In this document: piece after piece, positions 1-7,693 of the stretch
Layout of the letters: the number at the start of each line of letters is the position of its first letter
Position numbering within the stretch: the first letter of the stretch is position 1
Assembly: GCF_021654575.1 (NCBI RefSeq)
Contig: NZ_AP024488.1
Span: 186,001-250,000, forward strand
Direction of reading: 5' to 3'
DNA length: 64,000 bases
From: Desulfoluna limicola
Lineage (GTDB): Bacteria > Desulfobacterota > Desulfobacteria > Desulfobacterales > Desulfolunaceae
Made by a program: the position numbers and the translations under genes
Notes under the pieces: generated by a model
Told to the model about the DNA's origin: nothing
Seen by the model: only the letters and a program-made list of their open reading frames with translations
The model's database searches: none

Positions 1-767
1 GGGTCCGCCTGGGAGCCTTTGGGCCAGTGGATGGAGGGGAACTCCATATTCTGAAAGGTGTCGCAGATGGGGCAGGGCACCTCGTAGTGGTGCATCAGCT
101 CCACGTCTTCAGCCATGAGCCGCGAGAAGGCATCTCCGTCTTCCGCCGGGGTGGAAAAGTAGAGGATCTTCTTGGTGAAGGGGTAGGCGTTGGTCCTCAC
201 CTCACCCAGGGAAATCGGGTCTGCTTCCTTTCCGGCGAACTCCGGATACTTTCCGGGCTCATCAAAGAAGAGATACCGGACGGACTCCGATGCCATCACC
301 GCAGGGGAGGTGGCCCATGCCATCATGATGTCCATGCCGTTGGTGAAGTTGATGGAGAGCGTTGAGACATCATCGGCCTTCTGGCTCAGCAGCTCTGCGA
401 TTCTGGGGGTGGACTTCAGGGCCGGGAGGATCTGGCGCCGGCTGATTCGCTTCACCGCTTTTTCATCGGGCATCACGTACATGGCAGGCCCCGGATCCTG
501 ATCCGCCACATACTGCATGCAGTTGATGGCCACCTGGGTTTTGCCCGTCTGGGGGGCAAAGCATAAAAAGATCTTTTGAACCCAGGGGTGGTTCCAGGCG
601 TCCATGGGCGCCACCAGGTAGGGGGTGAGGTCGTTGGTCCACTGCCCCTGGGCCGGGCCTTTGGAGACCCGCCGGTGCCGCTCCGCCCACTGGGAGACGG
701 TGACCTTCTCCTTGGCTTTGAAGATCCGACGCTCCGCCTCGCTGAATTGAATAACCTCTGCCGTCAT
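1..767 (-). CDS. Phage terminase large subunit, GpA type (C-terminus cut by window start)
   Basis: Packaging ATPase/nuclease of a tailed phage; it would translocate DNA into proheads. The minus frame is open from an ATG at 767 to the window edge (255 codons). Visible are a Walker A-like APQTGKTQ near residue 75, a Walker B-like YLFFDEPGKYPE further on, and a CPIC zinc-knuckle half near the cut end, as in lambda GpA-like proteins. The start overlaps the stop of the small subunit by an ATGA junction, which argues for translational coupling. Structural genes should continue to the left, outside the window. Family assignment is from motifs and gene order, not a search. Confidence 0.85.
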   Translation of the reverse strand, partial: MTAEVIQFSEAERRIFKAKEKVTVSQWAERHRRVSKGPAQGQWTNDLTPYLVAPMDAWNHPWVQKIFLCFAPQTGKTQVAINCMQYVADQDPGPAMYVMPDEKAVKRISRRQILPALKSTPRIAELLSQKADDVSTLSINFTNGMDIMMAWATSPAVMASESVRYLFFDEPGKYPEFAGKEADPISLGEVRTNAYPFTKKILYFSTPAEDGDAFSRLMAEDVELMHHYEVPCPICDTFQNMEFPSIHWPKGSQAD

Positions 768-1312
768 TCTGCGTTCACTCCTTCGAAGTCAACTTTAAGA
801 ACCGGCCATTTCTTGGGCTCCGCATACCGCCCGAGAAAAAGCTCCATCCGCTCCAGGCAATAATCGATGAGGTCCGGGTTTTTGGCTGTGTCTCCATCCA
901 CCCGCTTGATCATTTCCCCGGCATTCGACTGGAAGAAGGTCTCCAGGTCGTTCCTGAAGATGGCCGCCCGAGCCGCCAGGTCCCCGTTGAAGAGATCCCG
1001 GTCGATGTACTGACCGGTCTCGATCAGGGTCTTCATCTCCCAGTGCTTTGCCTGGGCTTTTGCCTTTCGGGTCTCTGCTTCCATCTTCTCGCGTTGGAGC
1101 TGCTCTGCATCTTCCGATGGCCGTGAACCATCCAGGGCTTTCAGGTGCATGGATGCATAGCGGTCCACGTCCTTAACGAGAAACGTCCCGTCTTTCTGCA
1201 TCGGGATCCGGCCTTCGTCCCGGTGCTTGTAAACCGTGGACTGGCTGGCCTTGTACCCGGCCTCCTTCAGGTAGGCGGTGATGGCTTTTGCATTTGGAAG
1301 TGTGTCTGACAT
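764..1312 (-). CDS. Phage terminase small subunit-like protein
   Basis: A 182-residue protein placed directly before the terminase ATPase gene with a 4-nt overlap. The N-terminal 60 residues read as a winged-helix or MerR-like DNA-binding fold (a short helix-turn-helix around ASQSTVYKHRDEGRIP, then a DGTFLVKDVDRYA strand/helix). A charged helical middle follows (QREKMEAETRKAKAQAKHWE), then a C-terminal domain that should contact the large subunit. This arrangement resembles Nu1-type small subunits, which recognise the packaging site. The product is inferred from position and architecture; the sequence itself is weakly conserved in this family. Confidence 0.7.
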   Translation of the reverse strand: MSDTLPNAKAITAYLKEAGYKASQSTVYKHRDEGRIPMQKDGTFLVKDVDRYASMHLKALDGSRPSEDAEQLQREKMEAETRKAKAQAKHWEMKTLIETGQYIDRDLFNGDLAARAAIFRNDLETFFQSNAGEMIKRVDGDTAKNPDLIDYCLERMELFLGRYAEPKKWPVLKVDFEGVNAE

Positions 1313-1319
1313 AAAGCTC

Positions 1320-1742
1320 TTATTTCATCCCTTCAATTTTCTTGCGCCAGTTCCTCACCGTGGCCGGATCACACCCGATCCGCTTTGCCGTCTCCGTTGT
1401 TCCCATCTCCTGGCCAAAAGAAAGAAACAGGAAGTAGAGCGCCCGGAACTCCATGTGGCTTCCGGAGAGAAAGGTCCCTGTGAGGCTGGTGAACTTTTTC
1501 CCGCAGGCCGGGCAGGACAATCTTTTTCCGCTCCAGAACCGGGTGAGTCGTTGTTCGTCCTGGATGGAAGATCCGCACCCGGGACAGTGGGCTCCGTCCT
1601 TGTGGATCCGGTTCAGGATCCACCCCCGGCAGACGTCCAGGTCCAGGAACTCCGGGTCGAAGGCATGGGCTGCCTCGGCGGGAGTGAAGGCTTTGACGCC
1701 TGCTGCTGTGTTGCCCTGGTCTGTATTTTCTTGATGTTCCAT
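1320..1742 (-). CDS. Zinc-ribbon plus helix-turn-helix phage protein
   Basis: A 140-residue protein with a four-cysteine zinc ribbon (CPGCGSS near residue 54 and CPACGKKF near residue 78) followed by a helix-turn-helix (TETAKRIGCDPATVRNWRKKI) at the C-terminus. It ends 7 nt before the terminase small-subunit start, so it belongs to the same leftward operon. The fold layout resembles the N-terminal part of IS1595-type transposases and some phage transcription activators, but no catalytic domain is present. A role in controlling late or packaging genes is possible and is inference only. Confidence 0.55.
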   Translation of the reverse strand: MEHQENTDQGNTAAGVKAFTPAEAAHAFDPEFLDLDVCRGWILNRIHKDGAHCPGCGSSIQDEQRLTRFWSGKRLSCPACGKKFTSLTGTFLSGSHMEFRALYFLFLSFGQEMGTTETAKRIGCDPATVRNWRKKIEGMK

Positions 1743-1862
1743 TGTTCCAGCCCGTTTTAAAATTTAAGTGCGAAGAACTTTCGCGGTCAAAGATACCCGC
1801 ATAAGCCAAATGTCCCAGAAGGACCCAAACCGTTTGGGCCGCTTCGGCCCCCTTCCTTCGTT

Positions 1863-2119
1863 GGTCAGCCCGGTCAACCCCGGTCAGGCGGGGTGGCCAG
1901 GGGTTAAGTTACTGATTTCTTTTATCTGGTCAGGGAGGTCAGCCCTTTTTTTTAGAAAACAAAAATTTTGTTAAGGAGGTCCTTAACGCATGCACACGCA
2001 ATAGGTAGCGCTTAGGGCTGACCGGGCTGACCACTCCACCTATCATCCCGACTTAATTGCTTAAATCTGGTCAGGGGTCTTTCGTTTAGGGCTGACCACC
2101 CCCTGACCAACCCCTGACC
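1863..2119. repeat. Iteron-like array of GGTCAG/CTGACC, candidate replication origin
   Basis: Ten copies of GGTCAG or its complement lie in 257 bp: 1863, 1882, 1928, 1937 and 2069 on the plus strand; 2018, 2027, 2092, 2103 and 2114 on the minus strand, plus a degenerate GGTCAA at 1872. Neighbouring copies are 9 to 11 bp apart, about one helical turn, and the centre is AT-rich. The array adjoins a P4-type primase-helicase gene. P4 alpha protein binds iterons at its origin, so this is the best origin candidate. That is inference. Confidence 0.55.
1970..1987. repeat. Perfect inverted repeat within the iteron region
   Basis: GTTAAGGA and TCCTTAAC form an 8-bp perfect inverted repeat with a 2-bp centre. 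It lies in the AT-rich gap between plus-oriented and minus-oriented GGTCAG copies, so it divides the array into two halves. It could be a protein site or an unwinding element. Confidence 0.4.
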
Positions 2120-2169
2120 ATTTTCTCGGGAAATCGTTGCCCCGTCCGGCCTCAAGGGGGAGGGGGACA

Positions 2170-4557
2170 TCATGCCACCACCTTCAGGGAGATGTTCTTG
2201 ACGCACTGCACCCTTTTCTGCCCGTCACGGGCTCGATACTGGGCCAGGCAATCAATGGCCAGGTAAAGCTCCCGGAAGAAGTTGTCGTAGCTCATGGGGG
2301 CGAAATTGCGGCCCCTGGCCCACTCGTTGTAGTCTCGGAACAGGGCATCCTTGGTGGTGTACCCGACAGTCTCTCCCACCTCGCACCGATCCTCCGCATA
2401 GCTCAGGATCGGGTTGTTGCTGAATTTGTACTCCATGAGCAGGTCGTCGGTTTCCTTGCACCGGGTGAAGCCCCCTTGAGCCCTTAGCCTTCGCAGGCCC
2501 TCAAGAGCCCAGACAAAGATGTAGGAGAGTTCGCCCATCAGATCCTTTTCAAGGTTTGTGTCGGCATCATCCCCCAGGAACTGCCGCTTGAACTGGATGG
2601 GCAGCACGCGCCTGAAGAAGCCGTCCGAGTTATCCAGAACGCGGGGCTTCTTGTTGGCCGCGAAGATGAGCTTGCAGTAGGGCGTAAAGTCAAAGGCGTC
2701 CTGATGCTTGAAGGCTGCGGTGATGGGATCACCGGTGACGATGGCCTTAAAAAAGGGGCTGTCCAGGGCCTTGGCGCCCACCTCCGTGCTGATGTTCAAC
2801 AGCTTGTTGTAGAGGCTGGAACGCAGGAACTGGTCTTCAAGGTCCGCAAAGCCGATGGAGGAGCAGTTTTGAATCCCCACCATGTGCCTTAAGATCTTGA
2901 TCACCGTGGACTTGCCGTCCGCTCCCGGCCCAAAGAGGAAAAGGGCTTTGGCGTAGCGGGTGTCTCGCGTCAGGCAATAGCCGAAGAACTCCTGGAGCTG
3001 GGCGATGACCTCCGGGGTCTGGATGGTCTCATCCAGAAAGCGGAACCACCGCTCCGGCCACATCTCTGGATCGATGTTGTAATCGATGGGAAGGCAACAG
3101 GTGCTGTAGTAGCTGACGTGATGGGGCCGGGTGTTCAGGGTCTCCAGGTTGAGCATGCAGGTTTCAAGGCACACCCAGTCCTCCTGGTCGTTCACCGCCC
3201 GTCCGTGGGGGATGGTGCTGAGCATCCGTGCCTGAAGGGACGCGTCACTCACCCGGTTTGCCTTGGACTCCTCCCCAAGCAGCTTGATGCAGCGCTTTTT
3301 GACGTGGTCCTCCTTGAAGACAACCCAGTGGGTCGCATCCCATTTGTATAGAAGGCCCGTCTCCGGATCGTTCAGGAGCGAGAGATCCTGGAGGATCCGT
3401 TCGGCCAGGAGACGGGGTTTGAAAGAGAGCCGGTCCCCGACGCCATAGGAGAAGAACTCCCGCGCACAGGAGATCTCGCCGGGGTCCTTCATTACATAGG
3501 GCTCGGCTTGGTCGATGAGGTTCTGCAGGTCGTCGGGCGTCTGCCCGTGCTTGGCGAAGAAGTCTGTGAGGTCCTCCCCGTGCTTCTCCGGCCACTGGCC
3601 GTCATCACGGCGCCCCATGAAGCCGGGCCAGTTGATGAGCTTCAAGGTTCGGCTCACGGTGTAGAGGTTCTGGCAGGAGACCTCACCGTAGGTCATCCCC
3701 GGCTGATCGCAATCCCGCGCCACTATGATGTCCCGATCCATGAGCTGGTTCAGGTGATTCTGAGCCCACTTCTTTGGCTTGGTGGTGTTGGCAATGGGGT
3801 TAAAACCCATGGAGAGAGCGCACACCACATCGGTGATGCCCTCCACATAGAGGACCGGCCCTTCGGAAAGGGGGGCGGGGGGAAACAGCCGGGTAGAGCC
3901 AAAACCCTTGGCCCAGGAGACCATCTTAAATTCAGATGCTCCGGGCTTGTAGAGGATGATGTTGACCAGCTCGCCGTCTTCATGAATAGGGAAGGCAATC
4001 TTCCGCCAGTCCGGGTTCTTGATGAACACCAGCTCACCCGTCTTGCTATCTTGTCTGTGGGTCTGCATGCGAAGACCAAGGGTCTCGATGGCTTCCCTGG
4101 TCCACATGCGTGTTTCAGCAAGGCGATCCACCCAGGAGTCCGGCAGGGGAGGGAACTTGCTCCAGGCCTCCCGCATCAGGGTGTAATCAAGGCCTGCTTC
4201 AGGCTTCGCTTGAGGTGTGGGGGTGGTTTGTTTGGTGCGGGGCTGCTGAGGAGCCCCGGCAGAAGGCTGGCCGTTTGATTCAATGCCGTACTCGTTGAGA
4301 AACGCTTTGAATCCCTCCTTGGCATCCAGCCCACGGCAGTGACTGTAAAGCTTCACCAGGTCGCCGGTGGCCTGACAGCCAAGGCAGTTGTAAACGTCCT
4401 TGGCCACGTTGTAACTGAAGGAGGCGTTTTGCTCATTATGGAAGGGGCAGAGTCCCCGAAGTTCCGCGTCAGATGATAACTTTGTATCAACCTGAAATAA
4501 CGAATTTGCAATGTCGGCTCGATGGGCCTCGGGCAGCTTATCCAGTGCAATTCCCAT
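2170..4557 (-). CDS. Phage P4/D5-type primase-helicase
   Basis: A 795-residue replication protein. It has a CHC2-type zinc finger near residues 37 to 70 (CPFHNEQNASF, then CLGCQATGDLVKL). A TOPRIM-like region around residue 230 (VLYVEGITDVVCAL, then VARDCDQPG) follows. The C-terminal part is an SF3 helicase/D5 domain with Walker A LFGPGADGKSTVIK near residue 545 and a following FAANKKPRV segment. It would prime and unwind element DNA at its own origin. A TTG at 4578 adds seven residues, but the ATG at 4557 has GAAAGG at good spacing, so I chose it. The product is typical of phages and satellites that start their own replication. Confidence 0.88.
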   Translation of the reverse strand: MGIALDKLPEAHRADIANSLFQVDTKLSSDAELRGLCPFHNEQNASFSYNVAKDVYNCLGCQATGDLVKLYSHCRGLDAKEGFKAFLNEYGIESNGQPSAGAPQQPRTKQTTPTPQAKPEAGLDYTLMREAWSKFPPLPDSWVDRLAETRMWTREAIETLGLRMQTHRQDSKTGELVFIKNPDWRKIAFPIHEDGELVNIILYKPGASEFKMVSWAKGFGSTRLFPPAPLSEGPVLYVEGITDVVCALSMGFNPIANTTKPKKWAQNHLNQLMDRDIIVARDCDQPGMTYGEVSCQNLYTVSRTLKLINWPGFMGRRDDGQWPEKHGEDLTDFFAKHGQTPDDLQNLIDQAEPYVMKDPGEISCAREFFSYGVGDRLSFKPRLLAERILQDLSLLNDPETGLLYKWDATHWVVFKEDHVKKRCIKLLGEESKANRVSDASLQARMLSTIPHGRAVNDQEDWVCLETCMLNLETLNTRPHHVSYYSTCCLPIDYNIDPEMWPERWFRFLDETIQTPEVIAQLQEFFGYCLTRDTRYAKALFLFGPGADGKSTVIKILRHMVGIQNCSSIGFADLEDQFLRSSLYNKLLNISTEVGAKALDSPFFKAIVTGDPITAAFKHQDAFDFTPYCKLIFAANKKPRVLDNSDGFFRRVLPIQFKRQFLGDDADTNLEKDLMGELSYIFVWALEGLRRLRAQGGFTRCKETDDLLMEYKFSNNPILSYAEDRCEVGETVGYTTKDALFRDYNEWARGRNFAPMSYDNFFRELYLAIDCLAQYRARDGQKRVQCVKNISLKVVA

Positions 4558-4646
4558 TTGATTAAACCTTTCTAACAACTCAACTTTACTCTTGTGCAGA
4601 GCAGTATCGTGTGTTAAATATTTCTTACATTTCGTTCAATTTAGAG

Positions 4647-4680
4647 GGCCTCGACAGCTGCAACTGTCGGGGCCTTTTTC
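4647..4680 (+). terminator. Hairpin followed by T-run between CII-like and primase genes
   Basis: GGCCTCGACAG and CTGTCGGGGCC pair over 11 positions with one G-T, with a 6-nt loop, followed on the plus strand by TTTTTC. It has the shape of a rho-independent terminator acting rightward, opposite to both flanking genes. It could insulate the leftward operon or end an unseen short transcript. Confidence 0.45.
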
Positions 4681-4704
4681 TTTTGCCGTTCAGATCTATT
4701 CAAT

Positions 4705-5172
4705 TTACCGTTCCTTATTGACCCTCCCAAGAATCAAGGCCTCCAATTCGTCCAGCTCCCGCCGGCACTCTTTAAAGCTTACCAACAGCTCAAGCTGTGC
4801 GTTTTTGGTGGGCTTTCCGTTGGTCATCAGCTCCTGGGCCTTCTCCCTCAACGTTGAGATGGCCGACACCACGTCAAAAGACTCCTTGTCCCAATTGTCC
4901 GTGGGGCAGAAGACAGCCTCCTTCGTCACCAGGCTCATCCCTTCCGGTTCCAGGTACTTCATCAGGAACGGATCTTCAGTCACCGCGACCACCGCTTTTA
5001 AAAGCCGAAGGTTCATCTTGATCCGGCCAGACAGGTAGTCGTAAATCGTGGCCTCTGAAAGAGACATCCGATCGGCTATCTGCTTCACCACTTCCGACTT
5101 CAGGCAACGGTGCTTTACCGCTGCATTGGCTTCGTTGGTAATCTCATCCCGCTCTGAGTCGCCTAACACCAT
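4705..5172 (-). CDS. CII-like phage regulatory protein
   Basis: A 155-residue protein with a helix-turn-helix at residues 28 to 52 (VVKQIADRMSLSEATIYDYLSG) and an all-helical tail. The pattern of an N-terminal lambda-like fold in a protein of this size beside a Cro-like gene resembles the phage regulatory protein CII (CP76) family. AGGAGG lies upstream of the ATG. It is the first sizeable gene of the leftward early arm after the Cro-like gene and precedes the primase, so it probably tunes early transcription. Family assignment is moderate. Confidence 0.6.
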   Translation of the reverse strand: MVLGDSERDEITNEANAAVKHRCLKSEVVKQIADRMSLSEATIYDYLSGRIKMNLRLLKAVVAVTEDPFLMKYLEPEGMSLVTKEAVFCPTDNWDKESFDVVSAISTLREKAQELMTNGKPTKNAQLELLVSFKECRRELDELEALILGRVNKER

Positions 5173-5305
5173 TCCCTAAACCTCCTGTAAATTCTCTGTA
5201 GCCTCTAATGTCCTATAACAATACTAATGAATGCTATGAGGCCGGAATCCGCATAAAACATTAAGAGTACGTGTATGAATGATTGCAATAATAAGGGTTT
5301 AAACC

Positions 5306-5497
5306 TCACTTAACGCGTTTTAACCCCTTCCAGGGATCACCATATTCTTTTGGCCATATCCATTTGCAACGCTCGATGCCGGTAATGGACTCAAGCTTTT
5401 CTGCGAGTTTCGGAGATATGAACGTAAGCCCCGCTTTTGCCTTATAGAGGGTGGTTGGGTGAACTCCGGCTTTTTTAGATAGCGTTGTAATTTTCAT
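5306..5497 (-). CDS. Cro-like helix-turn-helix protein
   Basis: A 63-residue DNA-binding protein whose helix-turn-helix is TLSKKAGVHPTTLYKAKAG, followed by a helix and a basic tail (WPKEYGDPWKGLKRVK). Upstream in-frame codons exist, but they lie inside the operator and promoter, so the ATG at 5497 is the sensible start. It is the first gene leftward of the immunity region and is divergent from the CI-like repressor, the position of cro in lambdoid switches. The function is inferred from position and fold. Confidence 0.65.
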   Translation of the reverse strand: MKITTLSKKAGVHPTTLYKAKAGLTFISPKLAEKLESITGIERCKWIWPKEYGDPWKGLKRVK

Positions 5498-5504
5498 AAA
5501 CGAG

Positions 5505-5533
5505 AGACTATAGATTAACAATCTATATGTCAA
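5505..5533 (-). promoter_or_regulatory. Leftward early promoter with 19-bp repressor operator
   Basis: On the minus strand, TTGACA (5533-5528) is followed after 17 bp by TAGTCT (5510-5505). The spacer is almost entirely a perfect 8+3+8 palindrome, TATAGATT-N3-AATCTATA, at 5509-5527. A repressor bound there would block the Cro-like/CII/primase arm. Confidence 0.65.
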
Positions 5534-5556
5534 GGTGCGAAGAATAGATTGTTAAA

Positions 5557-5575
5557 TATAGAATTAGACTCAGCA
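5557..5575. promoter_or_regulatory. Degenerate middle operator half-site
   Basis: TATAGAAT matches one arm of the flanking operators and is followed by TAG and the poorly matching ACTCAGCA. It lies between the two perfect operators, recalling the three-operator layout of lambdoid switches. Confidence 0.3.
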
Positions 5576-5596
5576 TGTCAAGAATTTGAAGATGGA

Positions 5597-5625
5597 TTGA
5601 TAAATATAGAATAAGATTCTATAAG
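5597..5625 (+). promoter_or_regulatory. Repressor promoter with 19-bp operator in its spacer
   Basis: TTGATA (5597-5602), a 17-bp spacer and TATAAG (5620-5625) form a promoter pointing at the repressor gene 9 bp downstream. The palindrome TATAGAAT-AAG-ATTCTATA (5605-5623) fills the spacer and overlaps the -10 box, which predicts autorepression. Confidence 0.65.
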
Positions 5626-5633
5626 AAATCATT

Positions 5634-6137
5634 ATGATGAATGAATCAGAAATTATAAAAGAAGAGGTCGGATTACGCCTCGCTCAGTTGTTTAAAGAGA
5701 AGGGCATCTCTAAGGCTGAAATCCAGAGACGTCTGGGGCTGAAGAGTTGGGACACTGTTCATAAGTGGACCAAAGGGAAGTATATTCCCAAAGGTAAAAA
5801 CCTGACCCAACTTGCGACCATATTAGGCGTTTCAACCGACTACATCTTGTTGGGTAAGGGTGGACCTGAAAGCGGCCCCTTCCCAAACTATGATGAAATC
5901 ATGAAATTGCCCATTGAAGATCGTGCATGGTCCATTGCACGTGAAGCCGCCGAGAAATATGGCATAACGGGCTTCATGTCGTTTGCTGGTGGGCGGGATG
6001 CAAAAGAGAAGCCGGAACTTATTGAACGGTTCTTAAAGGGTGAATTTAACGAGGAGGGATTTTATAAAGAGGCATGTGATTTCTTTGCAGCAATGGAAGA
6101 GAGAATAAAGGCTGAATTTGCAAAACGGGGATTTTAG
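5634..6137 (+). CDS. CI/ImmR-like phage repressor
   Basis: A 167-residue protein with an N-terminal helix-turn-helix of the HTH_3 kind (KGISKAEIQRRLGLKSWDTVHKW, residues 23 to 45) and a helical C-terminal half without a LexA-type Ser-Lys protease domain. It is divergent from the Cro-like gene and its promoter carries its presumed operator. The stop codon overlaps the GTG of the next gene, a metalloprotease, as in the ImmR-ImmA pair of ICEBs1. There the protease cleaves the repressor to induce the element, and the same control is inferred here. Confidence 0.7.
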   Translation: MMNESEIIKEEVGLRLAQLFKEKGISKAEIQRRLGLKSWDTVHKWTKGKYIPKGKNLTQLATILGVSTDYILLGKGGPESGPFPNYDEIMKLPIEDRAWSIAREAAEKYGITGFMSFAGGRDAKEKPELIERFLKGEFNEEGFYKEACDFFAAMEERIKAEFAKRGF

Positions 6138-6676
6138 TGGGATCCATCTACAATAAGATTTTTGATTTTGAGACCAAGTGGAATGGCTTTAACAAAACAC
6201 CTTTTTCGAAGAATGATTTGATTGAATTGGCAGAGAGAAACGACATTGTCGTGCTCAAAGACCATTCCGTAAAGAACGCTTGCGCCTTCCACTACGGCAA
6301 CAGAAAAATTGTCATGTACAATCCTCACCAGCCCGATATGGACTTCACATTATCCTTGGGCCATGAACTGGGTCACATTGGCCTTGGACATGTGAAGCCT
6401 CATAGTGAGCCCCTCCACGCAAACTTCTATTCTAATTCCACCATAGAAAAGGACGCCGGTATCATCGGGTTTCTTTTCTGGGCCCCCTCGTCCGATCTTC
6501 ATCAGATGGATAATGCAGGTCGCCTTAACCTCGAAGAGATTTACAACCACTGTAAGGACTATCGTTACGGAGACATAGAAGGCGCAGATCTTGAGAAGAT
6601 CTGTAAGGCCAGGTTGAGGATTTACAATGCGTTAAAACGTATTAAGAAAAATTCTCATTTATGTACGCTGTGCTAA
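6137..6676 (+). CDS. ImmA/IrrE-type metallopeptidase
   Basis: A 179-residue protein with the zinc-binding HExxH motif as SLGHELGHIGLGH near residues 72 to 84, followed by a helical tail. It starts at a GTG overlapping the repressor stop by one base, so the two are translated together. In the ImmA family the protease cleaves the cognate repressor after a host signal. The lack of an autolytic domain in the neighbouring repressor fits that role. The last codons coincide with the TGCTAAC that bounds the cassette cluster, so the C-terminus may have been altered by a cassette insertion. Confidence 0.75.
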   Translation: MGSIYNKIFDFETKWNGFNKTPFSKNDLIELAERNDIVVLKDHSVKNACAFHYGNRKIVMYNPHQPDMDFTLSLGHELGHIGLGHVKPHSEPLHANFYSNSTIEKDAGIIGFLFWAPSSDLHQMDNAGRLNLEEIYNHCKDYRYGDIEGADLEKICKARLRIYNALKRIKKNSHLCTLC

Positions 6677-6791
6677 CTTGCTGTCCCACATTTCTTCAAT
6701 AATCATTTTAGTATTCTTTTTGAAGATGAGAAACTAATAATGAAATTCATTTAATGTGAAACTGAAATCGAATGCGATCAGAGAGTTGACC
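6671..6791 (-). repeat. Candidate degenerate attC site at the distal end of the cassette cluster
   Basis: On the minus strand the HNH gene stop is followed by GGTCAAC-like and finally GTTAGCA (6677-6671), the same core as at 7576-7570. Inner pairing is poor (AACTCTCTG against CAGCAAGTT), so this is weaker than the other three sites. The interval between the two GTTAGCA cores would be one cassette. Confidence 0.35.
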
Positions 6792-6794
6792 GCT

Positions 6795-7550
6795 TCAATG
6801 GGTACGCTCGTCTCCTTTGCTATTAGTTACTTTAGTATCAACTTTGATATTCCCATTGTCATCAATGGAAAATGAGGCTGTTATAGTTATCGATTTATTT
6901 ACGGGGGGGCCATTCACTATAGGTGTGGGATAAAGTTCTCGCAAGTCCTCTTCATCCATGCAAAGTTCAAAGGACGATCCATCGCAACGTCCGTTTGGTT
7001 CACCTTGCTCGAATGATTCAGGAGGATGGCCATGTTTGGTTTCATAGATTTCTCGGCTTATTGCCCTATATTTGGGTTTGAGAGTTTGAAGCCAATCTAT
7101 GAAAGTACGTTTCCCCTTTTTGTAATTACAATTATCACAAACATATACAACATTACGAATTGAATCCTCGCCTCCTTTATTAAGAGGATCCATATGATCT
7201 AAATGGGCACGACCGCGAAAAAGACTTGTAGAAGCGTCTGCACCGATATATTGCGGGGGGAGTTTGTCACCACAATATGGGCAGAAATCTCTCTCGTTAT
7301 AAATCTCATCAGCGAATTCTTTTGGTAGGCAATAGTGCCGCCACCATTCGCCATAAATAATTCTAAGTTTTCTAAGCTTCGACTCACGTTCTTCAATCGC
7401 GGCTTGCTTCCATTCTTCGACCCGGATTAGATGGCAATCGGAACAGTAAGCACCTCTTGGATTTAAATTACCGGATATGTCGACGAATATATTCTTTGGT
7501 TTATGTTCGCCGCAACGTCGACACTTTTTGAGTGGATTTGATTTCGCCAT
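6795..7550 (-). CDS. HNH endonuclease (cassette gene)
   Basis: A 251-residue protein. Residues 9 to 40 hold one zinc-knuckle pair (CRRCGEHK, then YCSDCH). Residues 90 to 145 hold an HNH nuclease core: CPYCGDKL, then HLDHMDPLNKGGEDSIRN, then VCDNCNYKKG, with the paired cysteines and the HxDH metal-binding residues intact. The C-terminal 75 residues are not recognised. It is AT-richer than the element core and is bounded by attC-like sites. An HNH protein in this setting is likely restriction or anti-phage cargo. Homing activity is an alternative. Confidence 0.75.
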   Translation of the reverse strand: MAKSNPLKKCRRCGEHKPKNIFVDISGNLNPRGAYCSDCHLIRVEEWKQAAIEERESKLRKLRIIYGEWWRHYCLPKEFADEIYNERDFCPYCGDKLPPQYIGADASTSLFRGRAHLDHMDPLNKGGEDSIRNVVYVCDNCNYKKGKRTFIDWLQTLKPKYRAISREIYETKHGHPPESFEQGEPNGRCDGSSFELCMDEEDLRELYPTPIVNGPPVNKSITITASFSIDDNGNIKVDTKVTNSKGDERTH

Positions 7551-7569
7551 AATTCTTTTAGATGGTGGT

Positions 7570-7693
7570 TGCTAACGCCACACTTTACCCGACGGGCGCC
7601 GGAGCATGACAGTGTTTGATATTTGATGCCCGCCGGGCTACGTTAAGAACAGAAAAGCCGCACTTGCGTTCGGTCGGCGTGCAAGTGTTTGAT
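7570..7693 (-). repeat. attC-like recombination site
   Basis: Read on the minus strand, the site runs from ATCAAAC overlapping the stop codon of the upstream gene to GTTAGCA. The arms pair as CACTT with AAGTG and CCGAC with GTCGG, the layout of an integron attC with long internal sequence (124 bp). The R'' box departs from RYYYAAC at one position. Confidence 0.5.

Noticed and set aside
2137..2487. Plus-strand frame over the primase end, and many similar opposite-strand frames
   Set aside because: They are shadows of GC-rich coding sequence on the other strand without ribosome sites or domains.
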